From DAOTXL01 sp034434895 (GTDB lineage: Bacteria; Chloroflexota; Anaerolineae; JAAYZQ01), in contig DAOTYI010000075.1 in NCBI GenBank assembly GCA_034434895.1, positions 1 through 31,109 of the forward strand: a stretch of DNA of 31,109 nucleotides, read 5' to 3'. The translations under genes and the position numbers were made by a program. The notes below the pieces were generated by a model. That model was not told the DNA's origin. It saw nothing but the letters and a program-made list of their open reading frames with translations, and ran no database searches. Below are positions 1 through 7,422 of this stretch, piece after piece (the stretch's first letter is position 1; the number at the start of each line of letters is the position of its first letter).

Positions 1-845
1 CAGCAGCCCCACTTGAAGGAGTGGTTGCGGTTCAGGTCCACGCCCCAGGTGTTGGGGTCGCCACAGCCGTCGTCGTTGTCCATATTTTTGCGGCGGTAGG
101 CCCCGGTGCTCTGCTCGTTGACGACGTGGCCGTCGGGGCTTTGCATGACCAGCACATAGGCCACCTGGTGGTTCACCAGCCAGGTGACGTCGGGGTCCAC
201 CCCGTAGCCGCCCTGGCCGTTGTACCCGCCGGTCAGGTACTTGATGTAGCGGATGGCCAGTTCCGGCACGGCCACCTCGCGGGCGTGGATGGTGGCAAAG
301 AGGTAAAAGACCGGCCTGTCCTCGATGGGGCCGTAGGCCGGATCCTCATTGGTGATGCGCAGCACCCACATGTCGCGGGGATGGCCTCCGTGGTCTGCCT
401 CCCAGGCGTCGCCGATGTCGTACAGTTCTGTCAGGCCGGGGTAGGCGGCGGCGGTGTCTTGCAGGAAATTCACGATGTACAGGTTGTTGGAGTTGGAGAA
501 ATAGTTGTCAAAGTAGTGAAAACGGGGATCCAGGGGTGCTTCGATGCCCAGCAGAGACGTCTTTTCGGCATCAGTCTCCAGGCGGTAGCCCAGTCCCCGG
601 AGCCATTGATACTCGGCTGGCTGTAAAGCCACAACCGCGTAGTGGTCCTGCGGGTGGACTTCCCAGATGTCCAGCTCACCGGCCACAGCGTTCAGGTGAG
701 CCTGATCCTGAAAGTAGAGTCGGACCACGACCGGTTCCACCGGTCCGACAGGAGGGGTGTCGGCCAACGACCAGGGACCAACCAGCCCGATGAGGGCCAC
801 AGCCACCATCAGGCTCAGCAGCCACATATGCTTTTGGCGCGTCAT
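1..845 (-). CDS. Secreted M14-family zinc carboxypeptidase (3' end outside window)
   Basis: The first 281 residues are present and the gene runs off the left edge. Residues 7-28 form a hydrophobic signal peptide or signal anchor after a basic N-terminus (MTRQK), so the enzyme is probably exported. A zinc-binding HxxE is seen in TIHAREVAVPE (H187, E190). The substrate-carboxylate motif is GVDLNRN (N272, R273), the counterpart of Asn144-Arg145 in carboxypeptidase A. The second zinc His and catalytic Glu should lie in the missing part. About 100 residues between signal and catalytic domain resemble a propeptide. The ATG at 845 was chosen because it starts the signal peptide and follows a purine-rich GGAAAGGAAAG stretch. 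A TTGACA-17-TATCCT promoter lies upstream. The family hydrolyses C-terminal amino acids from peptides; peptide scavenging is the likely role but the exact substrate cannot be read. Confidence 0.9.
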   Translation of the reverse strand, partial: MTRQKHMWLLSLMVAVALIGLVGPWSLADTPPVGPVEPVVVRLYFQDQAHLNAVAGELDIWEVHPQDHYAVVALQPAEYQWLRGLGYRLETDAEKTSLLGIEAPLDPRFHYFDNYFSNSNNLYIVNFLQDTAAAYPGLTELYDIGDAWEADHGGHPRDMWVLRITNEDPAYGPIEDRPVFYLFATIHAREVAVPELAIRYIKYLTGGYNGQGGYGVDPDVTWLVNHQVAYVLVMQSPDGHVVNEQSTGAYRRKNMDNDDGCGDPNTWGVDLNRNHSFKWGC

Positions 846-895
846 TGCAGCTTTCCTTTCCTTTCCAGAACTTTGTAGGACGGAATGGCAGGCGA

Positions 896-924
896 AGGAT
901 ACCACAAATATCACCCCCTGTCAA
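896..924 (-). promoter_or_regulatory. Sigma70-type promoter of the carboxypeptidase gene
   Basis: Read on the minus strand: -35 TTGACA (924-919), 17-bp spacer, -10 TATCCT (901-896) preceded by a TG extension. The expected transcript starts near 889, about 45 nt before the ATG at 845. It is divergent from the glgP promoter, with about 30 bp between the two -35 boxes. Confidence 0.7.
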
Positions 925-956
925 AAGCCAGGGGAAGCAAGAAGCGGGCCGGAAAC

Positions 957-985
957 TTGCAGCTCTTTTTGTCTTGGGGTAGAAT
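957..985 (+). promoter_or_regulatory. Sigma70-type promoter of glgP
   Basis: -35 TTGCAG (957-962), 17-bp spacer, -10 TAGAAT (980-985). Transcription should begin near 992, giving a 5' leader of about 66 nt that contains the hairpin at 1004-1038 and the ribosome binding site. Confidence 0.65.
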
Positions 986-1003
986 GGAGCCTGTTATCCC
1001 GGT

Positions 1004-1038
1004 CAGGTGCCACGCCCCGTATGGGGGCGCGGTGCCTG
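1004..1038 (+). promoter_or_regulatory. Strong hairpin in the glgP 5' leader
   Basis: Arms 1004-1018 and 1024-1038 pair over 15 positions with one A/C mismatch and two G-U wobbles. The loop is GTATG. The stem lies between the predicted transcript start (about 992) and the AGAGGAGAGGGA ribosome binding site (about 1043-1054). It has no T-run after it, so it is not a classical terminator. It could protect the mRNA 5' end or bind a regulator. Confidence 0.55.
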
Positions 1039-1057
1039 GATCAGAGGAGAGGGAAGG

Positions 1058-3631
1058 ATGCGACCGAGCCATACCTTTCGGGTGATCCCATTGCTGCCGG
1101 CCAAATTGGAACGGCTGCGCGACCTGGCCTATAATCTGTGGTGGACCTGGAACCACGAGGCGATAGACCTGTTTCGGCGGTTGGACCGGGACCTGTGGGA
1201 ATCCACCGGCCACAATCCGGTGTTGATGTTGGGCACCATCCGCCAGGAGCGCCTGGAGCAACTGGCCGAGGATGACGGGTTCATGGCCCACCTGGAGCGG
1301 GTGTGGCGGGAGTTTGACCGCTATCTGCAGAGCAAAAGCACCTGGTATCACAAAGCACACGGGCGGCAGGAGGGCCTGCTGGTCGCCTACTTTTCCGCCG
1401 AGTTTGGCCTGACCGAGAGCCTGAGCATCTACGCCGGTGGGCTGGGCATCCTGGCCGGCGATCATCTCAAGTCGGCCAGCGATCTGGGGTTGCCGCTGGT
1501 GGGGGTCGGGCTGCTCTATCAGCAGGGCTACTTTCGCCAGTATCTGAACCCCGATGGCTGGCAACAGGAGCTGTATCCCGACAACGACTTTTATAACCTG
1601 CCGGTGGTGCTGGAGCGGCAGGTGAGCGGCACGCCGCTGCTGATCGAGGTGGAATATCCCGGCCGCCTGGTCAAGGCCCAGGTGTGGCGGGCGCAGGTAG
1701 GACGGGTGCCGCTTTATCTGTTGGACACCAACCTGGAGTGCAACCGCCCGGAGGACCGGGACATTACCGATCAGCTCTACGGCGGCGACGACGATATGCG
1801 CATCCGTCAGGAGGTGATGCTGGGCATCGGGGGGATTCGGGCCCTGCGGGCGCTGGGCCTGCAGCCGGCCGTCTGCCACATGAACGAGGGGCATTCGGCT
1901 TTCCTGGCCCTGGAGCGGATCCGGCTGTTGATGGAGGAGCAGGGGCTCTCTTTTGCTGAGGCTCGCGAGGCGGCGGTGGCCGGCCATGTCTTTACCACCC
2001 ATACTCCGGTGTCAGCCGGCATTGACTGGTTCCACCCCGATCTGGTGGACCATTACTTCAGCCGCTACTATCCGCGTCTGGGCCTGTCACGACACGAGTT
2101 CCTGGGCCTGGGGCGGATGAACCCTGATGACCCCAACGGCTACTTTTGTATGGCCATCCTGGCCATGCGCCTGGCCAACAAGATCAACGGCGTCAGTCAG
2201 CTCCACGCCCGGGTGTCACGACAGATGTGGCAGGGGGTGTGGCCTCAGGTGCCCGGCGATGAGGTGCCCATCCTGAGCCTCACCAACGGCATCCACCCTC
2301 GTTCCTGGATCTCGCACGATATGGCCGATCTGTACGACCGCTACCTGGGGCCACGCTGGATCGAGCGCCCGGCCGACCAGACGGTATGGCAGCAGGTGAT
2401 GCGCATCCCCGACGAGGAGCTGTGGCGCACTCATGAGCGCCGCCGCGAGCGACTGGTGGCCTTTGCCCGGAAGCGGCTGCGCGCTCAGTTGGAGCAGCGG
2501 GGCAGCCGGCCGGCCGAGGTCCAGGCGGCCGAAGAGGTGCTCGACCCGGAGGCGCTGACCATCGGTTTTGGCCGGCGTTTTGCCACCTACAAACGGGGTA
2601 CCCTCCTCTTCCGTGACGTGGAGCGCCTGGCCCGCATCGTGGGCAGTAAAGACCGCCCGGTCCAGATCATCTTTGCCGGCAAGGCCCATCCCCGCGACAA
2701 TCCGGGCAAAGAGCTGATCCGCCAGATCATCCATCATGCTCGCCGGGAAGAGTTCCACAATCGGATTGTGTTCATCGAGGATTACGACATGGTGGTGGCC
2801 CGCTATCTGGTGCAGGGGGTGGACCTGTGGCTGAACACCCCCCGCCGTCCCCACGAGGCCAGTGGCACCAGCGGCATGAAGGCCACGGCCAACGGCGCTC
2901 TGAACCTCAGCATCCTGGACGGCTGGTGGGCCGAGGCCTATACCCCCGAAACCGGCTGGGCCATCGGCCATGGCGAAGAGTACCCTGAGGATCAGGCTGA
3001 CTATCAGGACACGGTCGAGTCCAACGCCATCTACGACCTGTTGGAGAAAGAGATCATCCCCCTGTTCTATGACCGGGGGCGCGACGGGTTGCCACGGGGC
3101 TGGATCGCCCGGATGAAGGCGGCGATGCGCGATCATGCTGCCATGTTCAATACCAACCGCATGGTCCGCGAGTATTTTGAATTGTGCTACCTGCCTGGCT
3201 TCGAGCGGAGCCGGCGCCTGATGGCCGACGGCCAGAGGCGGGCCAAGGCGCTGGCGGCCTGGAAAGGGCGGGTGCGCCAGGCATGGGGGCAGATCCGCAT
3301 CGAGAGCCTCCGCGCCGACCCGGCCGAGGGACAGGAACTCAAGGTCGGCGATCAACTCCAGGTACAGGCCGAGGTCAACCTGGGGACGCTGAACCCCACC
3401 GACGTGACGGTTGAGTTGTTCTACGGCCCGCTCGATGCTGAGGGGTTGATCGTCCAGGCGCAGACGATCCCCATGCTCATCGCCCAGTCCAGGGGGAAGG
3501 GGGTGTATGTGTTTGCCGGGGGGATCACCTGTACCGCCAGCGGCCGCCATGGCTATACGCTGCGCATCGTCCCCAACCACGAAGACCTGGGCCACCCCTT
3601 CGAGATGGGGCTTGTTCTGTGGGGAGCGTAA
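1058..3631 (+). CDS. glgP: Alpha-glucan (glycogen) phosphorylase, GT35, with N-terminal DUF3417
   Basis: This enzyme releases glucose-1-phosphate from the non-reducing ends of glycogen or maltodextrin in the cytoplasm. The 857-residue protein begins with a DUF3417 region (LRDLAYNLWWTWNHEA, about 14-125). This is typical of the shorter bacterial alpha-glucan phosphorylases rather than the E. coli GlgP/MalP type. The PLP-binding signature SGTSGMKATANG is present with the Schiff-base lysine at K608, preceded by LNTPRRPHEASG. The last 120 residues form a beta-rich extension. The ATG at 1058 was chosen because AGAGGAGAGGGA lies just before it; the frame is open upstream to 1007, but that extension has no ribosome binding site and covers the leader hairpin. 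The TAA stop (3629-3631) is also the left target duplication of a MITE-like element. No other glycogen gene is adjacent. Confidence 0.95.
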   Translation: MRPSHTFRVIPLLPAKLERLRDLAYNLWWTWNHEAIDLFRRLDRDLWESTGHNPVLMLGTIRQERLEQLAEDDGFMAHLERVWREFDRYLQSKSTWYHKAHGRQEGLLVAYFSAEFGLTESLSIYAGGLGILAGDHLKSASDLGLPLVGVGLLYQQGYFRQYLNPDGWQQELYPDNDFYNLPVVLERQVSGTPLLIEVEYPGRLVKAQVWRAQVGRVPLYLLDTNLECNRPEDRDITDQLYGGDDDMRIRQEVMLGIGGIRALRALGLQPAVCHMNEGHSAFLALERIRLLMEEQGLSFAEAREAAVAGHVFTTHTPVSAGIDWFHPDLVDHYFSRYYPRLGLSRHEFLGLGRMNPDDPNGYFCMAILAMRLANKINGVSQLHARVSRQMWQGVWPQVPGDEVPILSLTNGIHPRSWISHDMADLYDRYLGPRWIERPADQTVWQQVMRIPDEELWRTHERRRERLVAFARKRLRAQLEQRGSRPAEVQAAEEVLDPEALTIGFGRRFATYKRGTLLFRDVERLARIVGSKDRPVQIIFAGKAHPRDNPGKELIRQIIHHARREEFHNRIVFIEDYDMVVARYLVQGVDLWLNTPRRPHEASGTSGMKATANGALNLSILDGWWAEAYTPETGWAIGHGEEYPEDQADYQDTVESNAIYDLLEKEIIPLFYDRGRDGLPRGWIARMKAAMRDHAAMFNTNRMVREYFELCYLPGFERSRRLMADGQRRAKALAAWKGRVRQAWGQIRIESLRADPAEGQELKVGDQLQVQAEVNLGTLNPTDVTVELFYGPLDAEGLIVQAQTIPMLIAQSRGKGVYVFAGGITCTASGRHGYTLRIVPNHEDLGHPFEMGLVLWGA

Positions 3632-3728
3632 GAGCTTGTCTGAAAACCACCAAGGACACCAAGGGCACCATGCGGTTTTTTTATTCGTTTCCTTTGTGTT
3701 CTTTGTGGTGAGCTTTTCAGACTGGCTC
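3632..3728 (+). mobile_element. 97-bp MITE-like element, copy 1, flanked by TAA/TAA
   Basis: The ends are inverted: GAGCTTGTCTGAAAA on the left, and the complement of the right end reads GAGCCAGTCTGAAAA (13 of 15 identical). It is flanked by TAA at 3629-3631 and TAA at 3729-3731, as a 3-bp target duplication would be. The interior holds short CACCAAGG/CTTTGTG units around a T7 run, and the whole element can fold on itself. A closely similar copy in opposite orientation lies at 19457-19579. It sits between the convergent ends of glgP and the VWA gene and may act as their terminator. No coding capacity for a transposase. Confidence 0.8.
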
Positions 3729-3752
3729 TAAGGTCAGAGACAGGCAGCAAGA

Positions 3753-5489
3753 TTAGAATTCGGAAGAGATCAGAAAATAGACCGCCTCGATATTCTCTAC
3801 GTCGCTGCTGAACTGCTTGCCGTTGGTGCGGTTGGCCAGTGTCTTGAGCAGGTCCAGGTCGGCATCGTCGCCATAGGCGATGGTGTAGATTTTGACCCCG
3901 GCCGCTTCCGAACCTGACGGCAGGCGGCTGAGCATGTCATTCCGCGATGGACCGCCCGGCGCCTCGTTCTTGCCATCTGAAAGCAGGACAATGCCGTACA
4001 GCCGGGCCTCGCCTGCCGCCTCGTGGTCGGCTTTGAGAGCTTCGATCCGCTCCACGGCCTGGATCACCGCCTGGTGAAGCATGGTACATCCCTCCGCGTA
4101 CAGGCCGTTGAGGGACCTTTTCAGCCTTTCGCCTGCCTGGCCTACCGGTCCACTGTCGGGTAATTCGACCACATGGCAGGAGAAGGTGAGGACATATATC
4201 TCATCGTCCGGGTCCATCTGTTCCAGGAAGGCCACTGCCCCCTGGATGGCCGCCTTGATCTTGTCGCCCTGCATGCTTCCTGAGGTGTCCAGCAGCAGGA
4301 CGATGGTGGCTTTTTTCTTCACCTGATGCCACACGTCCAGGATGTGGCCCACCACCTCGTCGGCAGGGTAGGCCAGGTTGGGCACCCTGTCCACTGTGAT
4401 CGAAGGCACAGCCCCGTGCGCCAGGTCAATCGGAGCCCGCAGGGCCACGCCGGGATTGGCCGGGCGCAGGCCCCAGTCCATGGCCAACGCCTGCTGCTCC
4501 GGCGAGAGCAGGAAATCGCGGAAGAGGGCCGCTGCCTGGGCCTGCTCCTCGCTCACCCAGTCAGCATCCAGGATGCAGTAGGGGTTCTCTGCCCAGAAGG
4601 TGCCGTCGGCGGGGTAGATGGCGACCAGCGGAAAGCGTAACCGGTCGCCGAAATCCCGGTTCCACTTGATCACGTTGGCCTCGTAGCTGGTCACAGCGTG
4701 CAGGTATTCTGGCCCCCGTTGGGTCATCCTGGCCAGAAGATCGGTGTCTTTCTTGCCATAATGAAAGACCTGTCGCTCGACGGCACCAACGCTGTCGAGC
4801 ACCGGCTGGCTCTTGACATCGGCGATAGTCAACCCGTCGGTTTTATCGAGGGCAGCATAGACCTCGGCAATGAGCGACAGGAGTCCAGAGTTCGAGTGCT
4901 CGGGGTGGGGGTGGCCAAACTTGAACTGGCCCCATTCTGGATGACCATAAACGGCCCAGCCTTCTGGGTTGGTGGACAGCTTTGCCAGGTCATCCCAGCC
5001 GATGGGCGCCTCGGGCCAGCCTAACGCCTGGGCCATAGGTTGCCACATGGCAATGGCCAGCGGCAGGCTCAGCGTGGCAGGGCACTCCTCCTTGATGAGC
5101 GGCTGCCCGGTGCGGTCCCGCCATTTCTGATTGATGGCCTCGATCCAGGGGTAGCTGCCCGGGCTCCAGACCACCGGCTTGCTTTTGCCGGCCAGGATGT
5201 CGTCCATCGAGCTGCCGGAGCCGACGTGCGAAACGGTGACGACAATGCGCTTGCCGTTGACCGTGTGGCCCTGGTCGTTGAAGGCGGCGACCACCTGGTT
5301 CATCCAGTCTTCTTTGGTGTTGGAGGAGGAGACCTCGACGATTACGGCCCCTTTGGGCAGCGGGGTCGGCGGCGCGGGGGTTTTGTCATCCTGGGGGAGG
5401 TGGTTGGTGGCTTGTAGCAGCAAGCCGGCACCCACGATGAGCAGCGCTATCAGGACAATGGCTACAAAGATGATACGGGCCCGATTCAT
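3753..5489 (-). CDS. Membrane-anchored substrate-binding / von Willebrand A fusion protein
   Basis: The 578-residue protein has an N-terminal membrane segment (residues 6-26) without a lipobox cysteine, so it is probably anchored with the rest outside. A Pro-rich linker follows (38-46). Residues about 48-360 form a periplasmic-binding-protein type 2 fold like extracellular solute-binding proteins (PAIGWDD-like hinge region, SYEANVI, DFLLSPEQQ). Residues about 392-578 form a VWA domain with an intact MIDAS: DTSGS (401-405), T469 and LLSDGKNE (D505). The start has a clear ribosome binding site (GAGAGGAGAG). The upstream phosphoesterase ends 57 bp before it, with a hairpin between, so it may be read through or transcribed separately. 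Proteins of this combined layout are known in Actinobacteria under a descriptive name only. Ligand and partner are unknown; no ABC permease is adjacent. Confidence 0.9.
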   Translation of the reverse strand: MNRARIIFVAIVLIALLIVGAGLLLQATNHLPQDDKTPAPPTPLPKGAVIVEVSSSNTKEDWMNQVVAAFNDQGHTVNGKRIVVTVSHVGSGSSMDDILAGKSKPVVWSPGSYPWIEAINQKWRDRTGQPLIKEECPATLSLPLAIAMWQPMAQALGWPEAPIGWDDLAKLSTNPEGWAVYGHPEWGQFKFGHPHPEHSNSGLLSLIAEVYAALDKTDGLTIADVKSQPVLDSVGAVERQVFHYGKKDTDLLARMTQRGPEYLHAVTSYEANVIKWNRDFGDRLRFPLVAIYPADGTFWAENPYCILDADWVSEEQAQAAALFRDFLLSPEQQALAMDWGLRPANPGVALRAPIDLAHGAVPSITVDRVPNLAYPADEVVGHILDVWHQVKKKATIVLLLDTSGSMQGDKIKAAIQGAVAFLEQMDPDDEIYVLTFSCHVVELPDSGPVGQAGERLKRSLNGLYAEGCTMLHQAVIQAVERIEALKADHEAAGEARLYGIVLLSDGKNEAPGGPSRNDMLSRLPSGSEAAGVKIYTIAYGDDADLDLLKTLANRTNGKQFSSDVENIEAVYFLISSEF

Positions 5490-5517
5490 GATTCTCTCCT
5501 CTCATTTCATTCGGATG

Positions 5518-5538
5518 GCCGATGGCATGGCCGTCGGC
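5518..5538 (-). terminator. Possible terminator hairpin after the YfcE-like gene
   Basis: A 9-bp stem (5518-5526 with 5530-5538, one G-U pair) has loop ATG, 9 nt past the stop codon of the phosphoesterase on the minus strand. No T-run follows, so it may only attenuate transcription or protect the mRNA end. Confidence 0.4.
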
Positions 5539-5546
5539 TCCCCTCT

Positions 5547-6035
5547 TTATTGGGGTACCTCCACGATCTGCACCTGGCCGGTGGTGGTGTCATAGAGGGC
5601 ATAGGTCGAGCGGCCCAGGCGGCCCATCACCTCACCGGGGTTGACCTGCACGGTTTGGCCCACCTGGACGACGGCCGGCCTGTGGCTGTGACCGTGGCAC
5701 ACCAGGTCGTAAACGCCGCTGTGGGCCAGCGCCCGTCCGATCTCCGGGTAGTGAGTGACTGCCACCCGCCGCCCGTCCAGCTCCAGCTCGGCAAAATCGC
5801 CGTGCAGCGTCACGTGCGGGAAGCGGGCCGCCACCTGGGCCAGGAACAGCCTGTCGCCGTCATTATTGCCCCACACGACATGGATCGGCCCGGCAAACCC
5901 CTCGGCCATCTGGGCCAGGGTGAAGGGGGCGCAGAAATCGCCGCAGAAGAGGAGCCGGTCAGCCTGCAGGCCGGCCAGCAACCTCTCCAGCCGCCAGATG
6001 TTGTCATGGATGTCCGACAGGATCGCAATTCTCAT
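5547..6035 (-). CDS. YfcE/MJ0936-family metallophosphoesterase
   Basis: This is a small (162 residue) calcineurin-like phosphoesterase of the YfcE/MJ0936 group, cytoplasmic, with no signal peptide. The metal-site motifs are in family order: SDIHDN at the N-terminus, CGDF, WGNND, THYP and CHGHSH, then VNPGEV near the end. The length matches the family. The start at 6035 forms an ATGA overlap with the stop codon of the upstream toroid gene, so translation is probably coupled; an in-frame start 33 bp earlier lies inside that gene and would add unneeded residues. The family hydrolyses phosphodiesters in vitro. The natural substrate is not evident from the sequence. Confidence 0.9.
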   Translation of the reverse strand: MRIAILSDIHDNIWRLERLLAGLQADRLLFCGDFCAPFTLAQMAEGFAGPIHVVWGNNDGDRLFLAQVAARFPHVTLHGDFAELELDGRRVAVTHYPEIGRALAHSGVYDLVCHGHSHRPAVVQVGQTVQVNPGEVMGRLGRSTYALYDTTTGQVQIVEVPQ

Positions 6036-6949
6036 TTCAGGATAGCCAATGCCCGCAGTGTGACCCATTTATTGGGCTGTCCCACGGTGCCAAAGCTGGC
6101 CCAGGTGTTGGCCGGCGTGTGCTCCAGGGGCCAGCGGCCATTCTCATCCCGTTTGCTTCGCACGACCGCCACTGCCGCCTCCAGGCGAGGGGCACTCCCC
6201 ACGCCGAACCGGCCAGACACCTCCAGCAGTTCCAGCAGGTCGGAGTGATGGTCGAGGGGGAAGCTCAGCCTGGACTCCAATGCGTCGGGCTGGCCGGCCA
6301 GCGGCCCCTCCTCGCTCAGCAGAAAAGCCAGGCCGGCCTCGATTGCGGCCTGCATGGCCGGCGAGCGCCGCTCCGCCGGCACCCCGGCCAGGGCGTTCAG
6401 GGTCCTGGCAGCTCCCCAGGGGCAGGGCAGCCCGTCACGGTGCCGGGGTGGACGCAACCCGGCCTGACAGCGGCAGCGAAAGTTGCTGCCAACCGCAGCC
6501 TGGGCCAGGGCCTCCAGGCTTTCCTCCAGGCGTGGGTCCTGGTAGCCCAGTTGCGAGAAGGCGCGCAACAGGCTGCCGCTCAGGCAGAGGATCGCCCTGT
6601 GGGCTGTTTTGTCGGCCGCAAAGAGGCCGTTGGGCAGGCGGCTGTGGTCCAGCAGATACGCACAGGCGCGGTCCACCGCCTCGATGCGGGGCGTGCCCAA
6701 CTGGGCCAGAAAGATCACCTGCCATACTGTGGCCTTGTGCCTGGGGCTATAGCCGAGGCCGGGGTGCATCCAGTATCCCTCCGGCCATTGAGCGTTCAGG
6801 ATCGCCTTCGCCGGTCCCCAGCCGGGGATGGCTGCCTGGGCGGCCTGGACCTCCGGGTCGTCGGCGGAACGGTCCAGCAGACCGGTGAGGGCCAGATAGC
6901 GGGCTGAAGGGTTGTCCGGTTCCAGCAGCCAATCGAGGAGGTTGGTCAC
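6032..6949 (-). CDS. Alpha/alpha-toroid protein of the prenyltransferase/squalene-cyclase repeat type
   Basis: The 305-residue protein has no signal peptide or membrane segment. Helical repeats with aromatic/glycine turns (QWPEGYWMHPG, LPNGLFAA, ENGRWPLE near the C-terminus) match the alpha/alpha-toroid fold shared by terpene cyclases, protein prenyltransferases and many uncharacterised proteins. The DxDD and QW cyclase active-site motifs are not seen, so it is probably not a triterpene cyclase. A cysteine pair in FRCRCQAG and the CPWGAARTLNAL segment are features I associate with a bacterial family often mislabelled as nitrogen-fixation related. It starts with GTG at 6949 in a GTGA overlap with the upstream gene and ends in an ATGA overlap with the phosphoesterase. 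Function unknown. Confidence 0.75.
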   Translation of the reverse strand: MTNLLDWLLEPDNPSARYLALTGLLDRSADDPEVQAAQAAIPGWGPAKAILNAQWPEGYWMHPGLGYSPRHKATVWQVIFLAQLGTPRIEAVDRACAYLLDHSRLPNGLFAADKTAHRAILCLSGSLLRAFSQLGYQDPRLEESLEALAQAAVGSNFRCRCQAGLRPPRHRDGLPCPWGAARTLNALAGVPAERRSPAMQAAIEAGLAFLLSEEGPLAGQPDALESRLSFPLDHHSDLLELLEVSGRFGVGSAPRLEAAVAVVRSKRDENGRWPLEHTPANTWASFGTVGQPNKWVTLRALAILK

Positions 6950-7236
6950 CGGATGCGCCTCTCAAAGTTTTGAATGGCCAGGCGGCTCTTGGTCCCGTTG
7001 ATCAACACATACTCACCGCACACGGCTACGACATCGAACTCTCGCTCGCGGCCTGGGTCGGCAGGGTGTATCCGGCGCATGTGCACGGCCACGCTTTCCG
7101 CCCGGCCGTCTGGGCAGGGCACAGTCTGGTGCAGGATGCGAGGGATGCTGGGGGCAACCAGATCGATGGTGCGCCACACCTCGGCCATCAAGCCTTCCAG
7201 GTCGGTGACACGCTGTTCTACTGCGGTCTCGAACAT
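6946..7236 (-). CDS. Short protein resembling a truncated PD-(D/E)XK-type nuclease domain
   Basis: The 96-residue cytoplasmic protein is the first gene of the operon. It has an excellent ribosome binding site (GGGGAGATGCC before ATG 7236) and promoter. The N-terminal helix (FETAVEQRVTDLEGLMAEV) and the strand pair EFDVVAVCGEYVLINGTKSRL resemble the core of PD-(D/E)XK-like proteins of the DUF3782 type, where an (E/D)-x-K pair is expected. Here the acidic residue before TK is Gly and the protein stops about ten residues later, where relatives usually continue with a helix. It is therefore either a degenerate nuclease remnant or a small non-catalytic relative. The assignment is an inference from the motif only. 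Confidence 0.6.
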   Translation of the reverse strand: MFETAVEQRVTDLEGLMAEVWRTIDLVAPSIPRILHQTVPCPDGRAESVAVHMRRIHPADPGREREFDVVAVCGEYVLINGTKSRLAIQNFERRIR

Positions 7237-7271
7237 GGCATCTCCCCTGCCTCTGCCATGATCTGAGCCGC

Positions 7272-7300
7272 ATTATACCACACCCCGGCTTTCTTTTCAA
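7272..7300 (-). promoter_or_regulatory. Near-consensus promoter of the 7236-5547 operon
   Basis: On the minus strand: -35 TTGAAA (7300-7295), 17-bp spacer, -10 TATAAT (7277-7272) with a TGG extension. The expected transcript start near 7265 gives a leader of about 28 nt. It is the best match to a housekeeping promoter in the window. Confidence 0.8.
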
Positions 7301-7314
7301 ACGCATGTTCGCCG

Positions 7315-7422
7315 GGAGTCACTCCCCATACGTATCAGGCTAAGCGGTCGCACCTCAGTGGCCTGCGGCCAGGCATCCACCTGCGTGGATGCCTCCATCC
7401 GCGCAGAATGGAGTCACTCCCC
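7315..7422. repeat. Direct repeats GGAGTCACTCCCC flanking two hairpins
   Basis: GGAGTCACTCCCC occurs at 7315-7327 and again at 7410-7422, the second copy covering the stop codon of the glycosyltransferase gene. Between them lie the stem-loops TGGCC-TGC-GGCCA (7359-7371) and GGCATCCAC-CTGC-GTGGATGCC (7372-7393, perfect 9-bp stem). The second hairpin is 21 nt past the glycosyltransferase stop on the minus strand and may end its transcript, although no T-run follows. Confidence 0.55.

Noticed and set aside
1007..1057. Upstream extension of the glgP reading frame
   Set aside because: The extra 17 codons cover the leader hairpin and the ribosome binding site; the ATG at 1058 fits the family N-terminus.
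1130..1135. TATAAT inside the glgP coding sequence
   Set aside because: It encodes part of the conserved LAYNLWW motif of DUF3417 and has no -35 at a suitable distance; no gene starts after it.
2216..3595. Long open frame antisense to glgP (similar ones at 25769-27031, 28772-30004 and 911-2002)
   Set aside because: These are shadows of GC-rich genes on the other strand. They are rich in His, Gln, Arg and Pro, have no family motifs or ribosome binding sites, and lie opposite well-supported genes.
3632..3728. Small open frames inside the repeat (Phe/Val-rich peptides)
   Set aside because: Such peptides arise from the CTTTGTG-type repeat itself; no ribosome binding site and no conservation as protein is expected.
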